14,198 nt of DNA, taken from positions 47,604-61,801 of the forward strand of contig DJNI01000077.1 in the NCBI GenBank assembly GCA_002436765.1, in the 5' to 3' direction. The translations under genes and the position numbers were made by a program. The notes below the pieces were generated by a model, which worked only from the letters and a program-made list of their open reading frames with translations, searched no databases and had not been told where the DNA came from. Positions within the stretch are counted from its first letter, which is position 1. Every line of letters begins with the position of its first letter. Positions 1 through 6,630 of the stretch are shown one piece after another. Origin of the DNA: Clostridiales bacterium UBA6468. Its GTDB lineage: Bacteria > Bacillota > Clostridia > Oscillospirales > Oscillospiraceae.

Positions 1-444
1 ACCCTGCAAACCTTCGGCGTCTTTGTCGCGGTGAGCGTCCTGGGCGGAAAGCGGGGAACCCTGGCCGTCGTGCTGTATCTGCTCATGGGCGTCGTCGGGC
101 TGCCGGTGTTCTCGGGCTTCTCCGGGGGGCTGGGCATTCTCCTTGGAAGCACCGGCGGGTATATCGTCGGCTTTGTGTTCACCGCCCTAACCATGTGGCT
201 CATGGAGCGGCTTCTGGGGACGAAAACCTGGGCGCTGGCGCTTTCCATGCTGCTGGGGCTTACGGTGTGCTACGCCTTCGGCACCGCCTGGTTTCTGGTG
301 GTATACGCCAAAAACACCGGCGCCATCGGCCTGTGGACGGCGCTGGGCTGGTGCGTATTTCCCTACATTCTCCCGGACTGCCTGAAAATCGCCCTGGCGC
401 TGGCCATCCGCAAGCGTCTGGCCGCCGCCATCCGGCTGCGGTAA
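1..444 (+). CDS. bioY: BioY biotin transporter (S component), 5' end cut off by window
   Basis: Substrate-binding membrane protein for biotin uptake. BioY works alone or as the S component of an ECF transporter driven by EcfA/A'/T. The frame is open from base 1 and gives 147 residues. Family members are usually about 180-200, so some 40-50 N-terminal residues lie outside the window. Family features seen: an LQTF segment at the very start, a GLPVFSGFSGG loop near residues 33-43, STGGYIVGF near 50-58, and several hydrophobic helices ending in a short basic tail (RKRLAAAIRLR). The stop is 5 bases before the DUF1284 start, and birA follows, so the three are probably co-transcribed. Biotin ligases with a DNA-binding domain commonly repress bioY, but any operator would lie upstream of this window. 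Family assignment is confident; the start cannot be seen. Confidence 0.93.
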   Translation, partial: TLQTFGVFVAVSVLGGKRGTLAVVLYLLMGVVGLPVFSGFSGGLGILLGSTGGYIVGFVFTALTMWLMERLLGTKTWALALSMLLGLTVCYAFGTAWFLVVYAKNTGAIGLWTALGWCVFPYILPDCLKIALALAIRKRLAAAIRLR

Positions 445-449
445 CGTTT

Positions 450-824
450 ATGGAGGATAAAATCGTTTCCCTGCGCGCCCACCACGGCCTTTGCCTCCAC
501 TTCTTTCAGGGGAAAGGCTACAGCGGGGCCTTCGTGGAAAACATGGCGCAGAAAAAGGCCATGCTGGAACGGAATCCTCTCGTCCGGCCGACCGATCAGG
601 CGGATGAAATCTGCCGTGCATGTCCCAACAATCTGTCCGGCCAATGCGAATCCGCCGAAAAGGTGCGGCGCTACGACCGGGAAGTGCTGTCCCGGTGCGG
701 CCTGACCCCCGGGGACGTGCTGCCCTACCGGGAGCTGGCGGAACGGGTGCAGGAAACCATTCTGATACCCGGCCGCCGGGAGGAAATCTGCGGCGACTGC
801 CAATGGACGGATTTGTGCCGATAA
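450..824 (+). CDS. DUF1284 cysteine-rich small protein
   Basis: 124-residue protein matching the DUF1284 family: an opening RAHHGLCLHFFQGKGYS segment (residues 9-25), an NM pair at 31-32 and clustered cysteines. Cysteines are at 15, 55, 58, 66, 83, 114, 117 and 123. The CxxC pairs at 55/58 and 114/117, each followed by another Cys, suggest a bound metal or iron-sulfur cluster; that is inference, and the family's function is not established to my knowledge. No membrane segment or signal peptide. The chosen ATG lies 5 bases after the bioY stop and has no clear ribosome binding site, so translation is probably coupled to bioY. The longer in-frame extension back to base 195 only overlaps bioY and was dropped. 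The birA start is 14 bases downstream and its ribosome binding site begins within two bases of this gene's stop. Confidence 0.85.
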   Translation: MEDKIVSLRAHHGLCLHFFQGKGYSGAFVENMAQKKAMLERNPLVRPTDQADEICRACPNNLSGQCESAEKVRRYDREVLSRCGLTPGDVLPYRELAERVQETILIPGRREEICGDCQWTDLCR

Positions 825-838
825 AAGGAGGATATGCC

Positions 839-1828
839 GTGGCCACCAAAGAAAAGCTGCTTGCCCTGCTGGAAGAAAACAAAGGGACGTTTTTCTCCGG
901 GGAGGAGATTGCCCGAACGCTTCAGGTCTCCCGTGCGGCCGTGTGGAAGGCGGTAAACGCCCTCCGGGGGGACGGCTGCACCATCGACGCCGCCACCAAC
1001 AGAGGCTACCGCCTTTCCCCGGATTCGGACATCCTGTCCCCCCAGGGTATCCGCAGATTTCTGAAACCGGAATACCGGAATCTTAATTTAACGGTGCTCC
1101 CCACCGCCCCCTCCACCAACGCCCTCGTCCGGGAAAAGGCCAATCAGGGCTGCCCGGAGGGCTGCGTCATCGTCGCCTGTGAGCAGACCGCCGGGCGGGG
1201 GCGCTACGGGCGGCAGTTCTTCTCCCCGGCTGACACCGGCGTATACTTAAGTCTGCTGCTCCGCCCGAGGGCCTATTCCCCCCAGCAGGCGACCTGCCTT
1301 ACGGCGGCGGCTGCGGCGGCCATGTGTCAGGCCATCGAAGCGGTGACCGGTCAGCAGCCCGACATCAAATGGGTCAACGACATTTTTCTCCACGGCAAAA
1401 AGGTCTGCGGCATTCTGACGGAAGCCGCCGTGGGTCTGGAAACCGGCTACCTGGACTACATGGTGCTGGGGGTCGGCGTCAACCTCTACCCGCCCTTGGA
1501 GGGATTCCCAGAGGAAATCCGGCCAGTCGCCGGGTCGGTTCTGGAGCACAGCTGTCCGGAAGCGAAAAGCCGGCTGGCCGGAGAGTTCCTGAACCGCTTT
1601 TGGGATTTCTACACCCACCCGGAACGCAGGGCGTATCTGGAAGACTACCGTGCCCGCAGTCTGGCAATCGGGCGAAATGTCACCGTTCTTTCCGCCGGGC
1701 GGGCGGTCAGTGCCTATGCCTACGGCATTGACGATGATTTCCGTCTTCTGGTGCGCTACGAAAACGGCCAAACCGAAGCGCTGTCCTATGGTGAAATCCG
1801 CATTCCGCTGGATGCGGACAATCCCTGA
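839..1828 (+). CDS. birA: Bifunctional biotin--[acetyl-CoA-carboxylase] ligase / biotin operon repressor BirA
   Basis: Activates biotin with ATP to biotinyl-AMP and transfers it to the carrier lysine of biotin-dependent carboxylases or decarboxylases. The N-terminal helix-turn-helix makes it a probable biotin-responsive repressor. 329 residues. Residues 4-60 form a winged HTH (SGEEIARTLQVSRAAVWKAV at 20-39, then NRGYRL at 54-59). The catalytic domain has STN at 92-94, the biotinyl-AMP loop GRGRYGR at 119-125, KWVND at 177-181 (biotin/adenylate pocket) and a small C-terminal domain. The start is a GTG at 839, preceded by AGGAGG at 826-831 with 7 bases of spacing. The ATG at 834 is out of frame, and the upstream in-frame ATG at 620 lies inside the DUF1284 gene. 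It follows bioY and the DUF1284 gene, so ligase and transporter are supplied together, and ends at a strong hairpin terminator. Confidence 0.96.
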   Translation: MATKEKLLALLEENKGTFFSGEEIARTLQVSRAAVWKAVNALRGDGCTIDAATNRGYRLSPDSDILSPQGIRRFLKPEYRNLNLTVLPTAPSTNALVREKANQGCPEGCVIVACEQTAGRGRYGRQFFSPADTGVYLSLLLRPRAYSPQQATCLTAAAAAAMCQAIEAVTGQQPDIKWVNDIFLHGKKVCGILTEAAVGLETGYLDYMVLGVGVNLYPPLEGFPEEIRPVAGSVLEHSCPEAKSRLAGEFLNRFWDFYTHPERRAYLEDYRARSLAIGRNVTVLSAGRAVSAYAYGIDDDFRLLVRYENGQTEALSYGEIRIPLDADNP

Positions 1829-1843
1829 CAGACACATACAAAG

Positions 1844-1879
1844 GCACCCTGTACGGGAAGTACAGGGTGCAAGTTTTTT
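1844..1879 (+). terminator. Intrinsic terminator between birA and the transketolase operon
   Basis: Perfect 11-bp inverted repeat, GCACCCTGTAC at 1844-1854 and GTACAGGGTGC at 1860-1870, with a 5-base loop, followed by a six-T run at 1874-1879. It ends birA transcription. The convergent transketolase gene has its TAA at 1880-1878, inside the T run, so the same hairpin may also stop the minus-strand operon, although the T tract on that side is weaker. Confidence 0.9.
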
Positions 1880-2819
1880 ATCGACTCAGAAACTCTTTCG
1901 TGACCTCAACAATGTGTTCCGCGCTCAGGCCGTAGGCCTTCAGCACCTCCGCCGCCGTACCGGAGCAGCCGAACCTGTCGTCCACGCCGATGCGCTTGAC
2001 CGGGACGGGGTAAGTTTCCGCAAGGTAGCTGCACACCGCTTCGCCCAGGCCGCCGATGATGCTGTGCTCCTCGCAGGTGATGACTTTGCCGCACTCCTTG
2101 GCGCATTTCAGCACCAGCTCCTCGTCCAGAGGCTTGATGGTGGACATGTTCACGATTCGGGCGTGGATGCCCGTGGCTTCCAGCGCTTCGCCCGCCTTGA
2201 TGGCCTCGTAGGTCATCAGGCCGTTGGCGATGATGGCGATGTCCGTGCCCTCCCGCAGGATCTCGCCCTTGCCGATCCTGAATGCAAAGCCGTCCTCATG
2301 GAATACCGGGATCGCCAGACGACCCATCCGCAGATAGACAGGCCCCTGGTATTCATAGGCCGCTTTCGTGGCCGCCTCGGCCTCCACACCGTCGGCGGGG
2401 CAGATGACGACCATGCCGGGGATGGAACGCATCAGGGCAAAATCCTCGCAGCACTGATGGCTCGCGCCGTCCTCGCCCACGGACAGGCCGCCGTGGGTGG
2501 CGCCGATCTTCACGTTCAGGTGGGGATAGCCGATGGAATTGCGGATCTGCTCGAAAGCCCGCCCCGCGGCGAACATGGCAAAGGAGGACGCGAAGGGAAC
2601 GAAGCCGCTGGCCGCGAAGCCCGCCGCCACGCACATCATGTCCGCTTCCGCAATGCCGCAGTTGATGTGACGGTCGGGGTACGCCTTGGCAAACATGCCG
2701 GTCTTGGTGGAGCCTGCCAGATCGGCGTCCAGCACCACGACGTCCTCATGCTCTGCGCCCAGGGCGACCAGACCCCGTCCGTAGCCCTCGCGGGTGGCCA
2801 TTTTCTTTACGTCTGCCAT
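1878..2819 (-). CDS. Transketolase, C-terminal subunit
   Basis: Second half of a split transketolase, carrying the pyrimidine-binding and C-terminal domains. With its partner it moves two-carbon ketol units between sugar phosphates (non-oxidative pentose phosphate pathway), using thiamine diphosphate. 313 residues, usual for the split form. Visible: the cofactor-activating glutamate in GIAEAD (Glu58), the HGGLSVGEDGASHQ segment near 110-123, and a C-terminal domain with TCEEHSIIGGLGEA and the DRFGCSG tail motif. The start is an ATG at 2819 preceded by GGAGGG about 8 bases upstream; a longer in-frame start at 2840 falls inside the upstream gene and before the ribosome binding site. One base separates it from the upstream subunit's stop, so the two are translationally coupled. 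A 1-deoxyxylulose-5-phosphate synthase is the usual confusable family, but the two-gene split and lengths favour transketolase. Confidence 0.95.
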   Translation of the reverse strand: MADVKKMATREGYGRGLVALGAEHEDVVVLDADLAGSTKTGMFAKAYPDRHINCGIAEADMMCVAAGFAASGFVPFASSFAMFAAGRAFEQIRNSIGYPHLNVKIGATHGGLSVGEDGASHQCCEDFALMRSIPGMVVICPADGVEAEAATKAAYEYQGPVYLRMGRLAIPVFHEDGFAFRIGKGEILREGTDIAIIANGLMTYEAIKAGEALEATGIHARIVNMSTIKPLDEELVLKCAKECGKVITCEEHSIIGGLGEAVCSYLAETYPVPVKRIGVDDRFGCSGTAAEVLKAYGLSAEHIVEVTKEFLSR

Positions 2820-2820
2820 A

Positions 2821-3666
2821 TTACATGCCCTCCAGATCACTGAGCTGCTGCTTCAGCTCCGCCATAGCCACTGCGTACTGCTCGTCGTTGGGCGCCGAGC
2901 CGTGCCAGCTCGCCTGATTTTCCATGAAGGAAACGCCCTTGCCCTTGACGGTCTTCATAATGATCGCGCTGGGCTGACCCTTGACGGTCTTCGCCGTATC
3001 CAGCGCCGACGCGATGGCGTCAAAATCGTGGCCGTCGATGGTCTCCACGTGGAAGCCGAAGGCTTCCAGCTTCTTATCGATGGGATAGGGGCTCATGACC
3101 TTGGCAATGCTGCCGTCAATTTGCAGCCCGTTGTTGTCGATGATGACGCAGAGGTTGTCCAGCTTGTAGTGGGCGGCGAACATGCACGCCTCCCAGACCT
3201 GCCCCTCCTGAATTTCGCCGTCACCCAGCAGGGTATAGACCCGGTTGTCCCGCTTCTTGAAACGGCTGGCCAGCGCCATGCCGCAGGCGACGGAAATGCC
3301 CTGCCCCAGAGAACCGGTGGACATGTCCACGCCGGGGACGGTGTTCATGTTGGGGTGCCCCTGCAAATAGCTTCCCATTTTCCGCAGCGTCACCAGATCC
3401 TCCACGGGGAAAAAGCCCCGCAGTGCCAGCGTCGCATACAGGCCGGGCGCGGTGTGACCTTTGCTCAGGACGAACCGATCCCGATCCTCCCAATGGGGAT
3501 TTTTCGGATCCACGCGCAGTTCCTTGAAATACAGATAGGTGAACATGTCCGCAGCAGACAGACTGCCGCCGGGATGTCCGCTTTTGGCTGCGTGGACGCC
3601 CTCGATTACGCCCATACGCACTTTGCAGGCCATGACCTGCAGCTGCTTTTTTTCCTGGGGTGTCAT
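2821..3666 (-). CDS. Transketolase, N-terminal subunit
   Basis: Thiamine-diphosphate-binding half of a split transketolase; works with the subunit encoded immediately downstream. 281 residues. Visible: SGHPGGSLS at 29-37, SKGHTAPGLY at 68-77 (active-site histidines 31 and 71), TGSLGQG at 117-123, and the cofactor/Mg motif starting GDG at 148-150 and ending NN at 178-179, about 30 residues apart as expected. The start at 3666 is set by AAGGAGG at 3672-3678, 5 bases or so upstream. An in-frame ATG at 3711 would add 15 residues of poor character and put this ribosome binding site inside the gene, so it was rejected. First gene of a two-gene operon behind a consensus promoter 60-90 bases upstream. 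Confidence 0.95.
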   Translation of the reverse strand: MTPQEKKQLQVMACKVRMGVIEGVHAAKSGHPGGSLSAADMFTYLYFKELRVDPKNPHWEDRDRFVLSKGHTAPGLYATLALRGFFPVEDLVTLRKMGSYLQGHPNMNTVPGVDMSTGSLGQGISVACGMALASRFKKRDNRVYTLLGDGEIQEGQVWEACMFAAHYKLDNLCVIIDNNGLQIDGSIAKVMSPYPIDKKLEAFGFHVETIDGHDFDAIASALDTAKTVKGQPSAIIMKTVKGKGVSFMENQASWHGSAPNDEQYAVAMAELKQQLSDLEGM

Positions 3667-3725
3667 AGTATCCTCCTTGAAATATATGAATGCGGAATTT
3701 TCTATAGTCATACCAAGACAAGAAT

Positions 3726-3755
3726 ATTATACATATTACAGCCGATATTTGTCAA
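3726..3755 (-). promoter_or_regulatory. Sigma-A promoter of the transketolase operon
   Basis: On the minus strand, TTGACA (3755-3750) and TATAAT (3731-3726) are both exact consensus, separated by 18 bases. Transcription would start near 3718, leaving a leader of about 50 bases before the ATG at 3666. An inverted repeat AAACTG/CAGTTT at 3758-3779 sits directly upstream of the -35 box. Confidence 0.85.
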
Positions 3756-3942
3756 GCAAACTGTCTGAAAATGCAGTTTATCCCTGCCTCTTGAGAAAAT
3801 CCAAAAAAATTTTTGACCGGGTGCAGCAAAATGCCCGGCGCATCGAGGGAGAAATGAACCGCGCCATTCGTCAGAAGAAAGGTGAAAAAAGGTTTATGAA
3901 AAGCGAAAAAACGGTAAAAAGCAGAGCTGGGGCTTTGCGGTC

Positions 3943-4641
3943 GTGCTGGTGTGTCTGGTGCTGGCGGTATCGGTGGGAGTCGTGTTTTTCTTCCTGAACG
4001 CCTCCGGGTCGAAAGAAACCCCCGCCGCGCCGGCGGGGACTGAGCAGCTTGTCCGGTCGGATGTCCCAACGGAACCTGACACGGCAAGTACGGACGCGGA
4101 TTCCTTCAGCCTGAGCGAAACCGGCAAGACTTTCCTGGAGAAGATGTGCTGCTATGTGCCCGACTGGTCGAACGACGCTTCCCTGAACGACGAATTCTGG
4201 CGGAATTTCCTGTTTTCCTCTTTCACCTGTCCGGAAATAACCGGTGAAGAGACGGCGATGACCGTCTGTGGCGAGCAGGCGCTGGTCACCACCCCCTGGG
4301 GACAGGCGGTAAAGGTCAGCCGAGAGGACAGCGTCATTCCCTACGTCCGTCTTGCCATTGGCCGGGAAATGCCCGCCCCCGCCATTCAGGACGTGAGCGC
4401 CGGACAGACCCTGTTCTATTTTGAGGACGGCTTCTACTACATCGGCCTTTCCGACTTTGGCGACGTGGGCTACGCCTTCCGTGGCTGCTACCCGGATTCC
4501 GTCGACGGCGCCGCGGTCATTTTTGACGTCTACAGCGGCACTCCGGATGACACCATCGGAACCGTCTGCTTTACCCTCGTCCCGGCGGACAACGAAAACG
4601 GCTTTACCATTGCCGCAAAAAGCGCCGATTTCGGCGGATGA
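3943..4641 (+). CDS. Membrane-anchored extracytoplasmic protein of unknown function; probable frame break at its N terminus
   Basis: I do not recognise the family. From the GTG at 3943 the product is 232 residues: a hydrophobic segment (about residues 1-18), a Thr/Ser/Pro/Ala-rich linker (about 19-53), then a soluble domain with sequences such as FLEKMCCYVPDW and FEDGFYYIGLSDFGDVGYAF. This fits an N-terminally anchored, extracytoplasmic protein. The start is doubtful. The same frame continues upstream with a basic stretch (EKRKNGKKQSWGF) that would suit a membrane anchor, but contains no start codon before a TGA at 3883. A good ATG at 3896, with an AAAGGTGA ribosome binding site, lies in the neighbouring frame. 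One extra A in the A6 run at 3906-3911 would join them into MKSEKNGKKQSWGF plus the anchor. It may be a sequencing error, a real mutation or slippage. No clear promoter was found upstream; a strong terminator follows. Confidence 0.7.
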   Translation: MLVCLVLAVSVGVVFFFLNASGSKETPAAPAGTEQLVRSDVPTEPDTASTDADSFSLSETGKTFLEKMCCYVPDWSNDASLNDEFWRNFLFSSFTCPEITGEETAMTVCGEQALVTTPWGQAVKVSREDSVIPYVRLAIGREMPAPAIQDVSAGQTLFYFEDGFYYIGLSDFGDVGYAFRGCYPDSVDGAAVIFDVYSGTPDDTIGTVCFTLVPADNENGFTIAAKSADFGG

Positions 4642-4667
4642 TCCGCTTTTCTGACCATTTATGACGA

Positions 4668-4702
4668 AAACCTCCCTTGCTGTCTCGCAAGGGAGGTTTC
4701 TT
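4668..4702 (+). terminator. Intrinsic terminator after the anchored protein gene
   Basis: Perfect 13-bp inverted repeat, AAACCTCCCTTGC at 4668-4680 and GCAAGGGAGGTTT at 4687-4699, loop TGTCTC, ending in TTTCTT. It separates the preceding gene from the promoter at 4717, so the next operon is transcribed independently. Confidence 0.9.
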
Positions 4703-4716
4703 AATCCAACCTTCAA

Positions 4717-4745
4717 TTGACAAGTTTCCCGCCGCCCTGTATAAT
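4717..4745 (+). promoter_or_regulatory. Perfect-consensus sigma-A promoter of the three-gene envelope operon
   Basis: TTGACA at 4717-4722 and TATAAT at 4740-4745 with a 17-base spacer, an exact consensus in both boxes and spacing. The predicted start is near 4752, giving a leader of about 25 bases before the ATG at 4777. No operator-like repeat was seen between the promoter and the gene, which suggests strong, largely constitutive expression. Confidence 0.9.
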
Positions 4746-4776
4746 AAACGCTATATGGAAAATCCGAGGTGTGCAT

Positions 4777-5406
4777 ATGAAAGGATCCAAAATTTTTTCC
4801 GCCCTGTTCGGCGTTCTGGGCATCCTGTTGATGGTGGCGACGGCGGCGGTGAGCATCGCGTCGCGGAACGCCCAGCCGCAGATGCTGGAATCTCCCGAAG
4901 CCGCCTCGGCACAGGCACAGCGCATGATGGACGCCCTGTGCGCCGGCGACTACGAAACCGCCCAAAGCTGCATTTACGGTCAGCCGGATCTGGGTGCGGG
5001 GGAGCCGGAGAACGCCGTGAGCAAGCTGCTCTGGGACGCTTTCACGGACAGCCTTTCCTATGAATTCACCGGACTTTGCCGGGTCACGGACACGGGGTTT
5101 GCCCGGGACGCGACCGTCACCTGTCTGGACGTGTCCGGCGTGACGGATGCAGTCCCCCAGCGGGCGAAGGCGCTGCTGGAGGCAAAGGCCGCGGCGGCAG
5201 AGGACAAAACGGAAATTTACAACGAGGATAACGGCTACCGCAGCGAGCTGGTGGATCAGGCGCTGAACGACGCAGTGACCCAGGCGCTGAGCGAGGACGC
5301 CCGGACCGTCACCCGGGACGTGACGCTGGGTCTGATCTATCAGGACGGTGCGTGGTGGGTGGTTCCGGATCAGGCGCTGCTGCAAATCATCTCCGGCGTG
5401 GCGTAA
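4777..5406 (+). CDS. Membrane-anchored extracytoplasmic protein of unknown function, first gene of envelope operon
   Basis: 209 residues, family not recognised. Residues 1-6 are basic and 7-28 hydrophobic (an uncleaved anchor or signal segment). The rest is an extracytoplasmic domain starting with a helix (SAQAQRMMDALCAGDYETAQ, about 44-63) and ending in a strand-rich tail (LGLIYQDGAWWVVPDQALLQ). This order of a helix with a GDYETA turn and a closing W-W strand resembles NTF2-like/cystatin-like lipoprotein domains; that is a fold guess only. The start ATG at 4777 has GAGGT six bases upstream. An in-frame earlier start at 4717 lies inside the promoter and was rejected. The stop TAA forms part of the next gene's ribosome binding site, so the genes are coupled. 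Confidence 0.85.
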   Translation: MKGSKIFSALFGVLGILLMVATAAVSIASRNAQPQMLESPEAASAQAQRMMDALCAGDYETAQSCIYGQPDLGAGEPENAVSKLLWDAFTDSLSYEFTGLCRVTDTGFARDATVTCLDVSGVTDAVPQRAKALLEAKAAAAEDKTEIYNEDNGYRSELVDQALNDAVTQALSEDARTVTRDVTLGLIYQDGAWWVVPDQALLQIISGVA

Positions 5407-5417
5407 GGAGGACGGAC

Positions 5418-6626
5418 ATGGCATATCAACCGAAATTTGCCCGAGGCAAAAAACGGGTCAGTCCGTTTTTCGTCCTGCTGGGGGTCATTGTGGTGCCGAT
5501 CTCTCTGGCGCTGACGGTCGTCCTGCTTGGGAAAATGGTTCAGTCCGTCGGCCGTCCCAAAGCGGCGGCGCAGACGGCTCCGGAAAACATGGCGATCATG
5601 GAGCAGTTCGACGGCTTCGTCTCCGCAAAAATGGACGCCGCCCGGGATGCCCTCACTGCCGCCCAGGCATCGGAAGGCGTTTCCGAGACCACGGTACCCG
5701 TGAGAGAAAAGGTCATCATTGAAATTCCGGACGACGCCCAGGTCGCCCCGGAGCCGAACCCGGAATGCTACGGTCAGGCCGACGACCCGTCCTCCCTGCA
5801 ATGGCTTCTGGACGAGGCGGCCTTCCTTCTGGACGGGCAGGCGCTGTATTTCAGCACCGACGCAGAGCTGTTTGAGGGCAGTCTTGTCAACTATTATCTG
5901 GACGATACCATTTTCGCCATCACCTGGAAAGAGGTCCACGACGGTTCCGTGTATACCTTCTCCGAGGTGAAGGTCAACCATCCGTCTCAGTTCCGGCGGC
6001 ATCTGGCCGGCGGCGAATACGGGTCGGCGACCCAGTTCTACACCACGGAAATGGCGGAAAGCGTCAACGCGGTGGTGGCCTCCTCCGGCGATTTCTACAA
6101 TTTCCGCAGCTTCGGCATCATTGTCTATCAGGGGCAGGTGCGTAAAGTGGAGGGCACCTACGCCGAGACCTGCTATATCGACCGCAGCGGCGATCTCCAC
6201 TTCACCTACGGCGGCGACATCACGACCACAGCGGCCGCCAAGGAATACGTGGCGGAGAACGACATCTGGTTCAGCCTGGGCTTTGGCCCGGTGCTCATTG
6301 ACAATTACGAGATGATCGACCACACCTGGTACGGCGTTGGCGAAATCACGGAAGGGTACGCCCGGGCGGCGCTGTGCCAGATGGGCGAGCTGCACTATAT
6401 CGTCGCCACGGCAAACACGGAAGGCCCCTGGCAGGACATCCCAACCGTCAAGACCTTTGCCCGGAATATCGCCGCCACCGGCTGCCGCATGGCCTACTGC
6501 TTAGACGGCGGGCAGACCGCCGCCATCGTCATGGGTAACCAGCTTATCAACCGCCCGGTCTACGGCCAGCAGCGGAAGATCAGCGACATCATCTACTTCG
6601 CCACGGCAATGCCGGAAGGAGGCTGA
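5418..6626 (+). CDS. Membrane-anchored phosphodiester glycosidase (NAGPA/DUF2233-like) family protein
   Basis: 402 residues. Residues 6-13 are basic and 15-38 form a single anchor; a coiled, charged linker follows. From about residue 180 to the end it matches the phosphodiester glycosidase fold named after the mammalian uncovering enzyme NAGPA: a NAVVASSGDFYNFRSFGI segment, a GQVRKVEG turn, and the C-terminal signature CLDGGQTAAIV (Asp363-Gly-Gly), followed by N378, R379 and R386 in NRPVYGQQRKISD. Such proteins act on sugar phosphodiesters, and bacterial members are linked to exopolysaccharide or cell-wall metabolism; the substrate here is unknown. With its anchor it should act outside the cytoplasmic membrane. 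The start has AAGGAGG at 5405-5411, 6 bases upstream. The Lgt-like gene begins 4 bases after its stop, so the two are probably functionally linked. Confidence 0.88.
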   Translation: MAYQPKFARGKKRVSPFFVLLGVIVVPISLALTVVLLGKMVQSVGRPKAAAQTAPENMAIMEQFDGFVSAKMDAARDALTAAQASEGVSETTVPVREKVIIEIPDDAQVAPEPNPECYGQADDPSSLQWLLDEAAFLLDGQALYFSTDAELFEGSLVNYYLDDTIFAITWKEVHDGSVYTFSEVKVNHPSQFRRHLAGGEYGSATQFYTTEMAESVNAVVASSGDFYNFRSFGIIVYQGQVRKVEGTYAETCYIDRSGDLHFTYGGDITTTAAAKEYVAENDIWFSLGFGPVLIDNYEMIDHTWYGVGEITEGYARAALCQMGELHYIVATANTEGPWQDIPTVKTFARNIAATGCRMAYCLDGGQTAAIVMGNQLINRPVYGQQRKISDIIYFATAMPEGG

Positions 6627-6630
6627 CGGT

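Noticed and set aside
1650..2843. 397-codon plus-strand frame
   Set aside because: Overlaps the end of birA, runs through its terminator and then antisense to transketolase.
3791..3896. Separate small gene upstream of 3896
   Set aside because: Coding-like third positions, but no convincing ribosome binding site or stop separating it from the next gene; more likely an extension of the frame-broken gene, treated in the findings.
3871..5424. 517-codon minus-strand frame
   Set aside because: Crosses two plus-strand genes, a terminator and a perfect promoter; no start signal and no family resemblance.
5370..6395. 341-codon minus-strand frame
   Set aside because: Antisense to the phosphodiester glycosidase gene, without a ribosome binding site.
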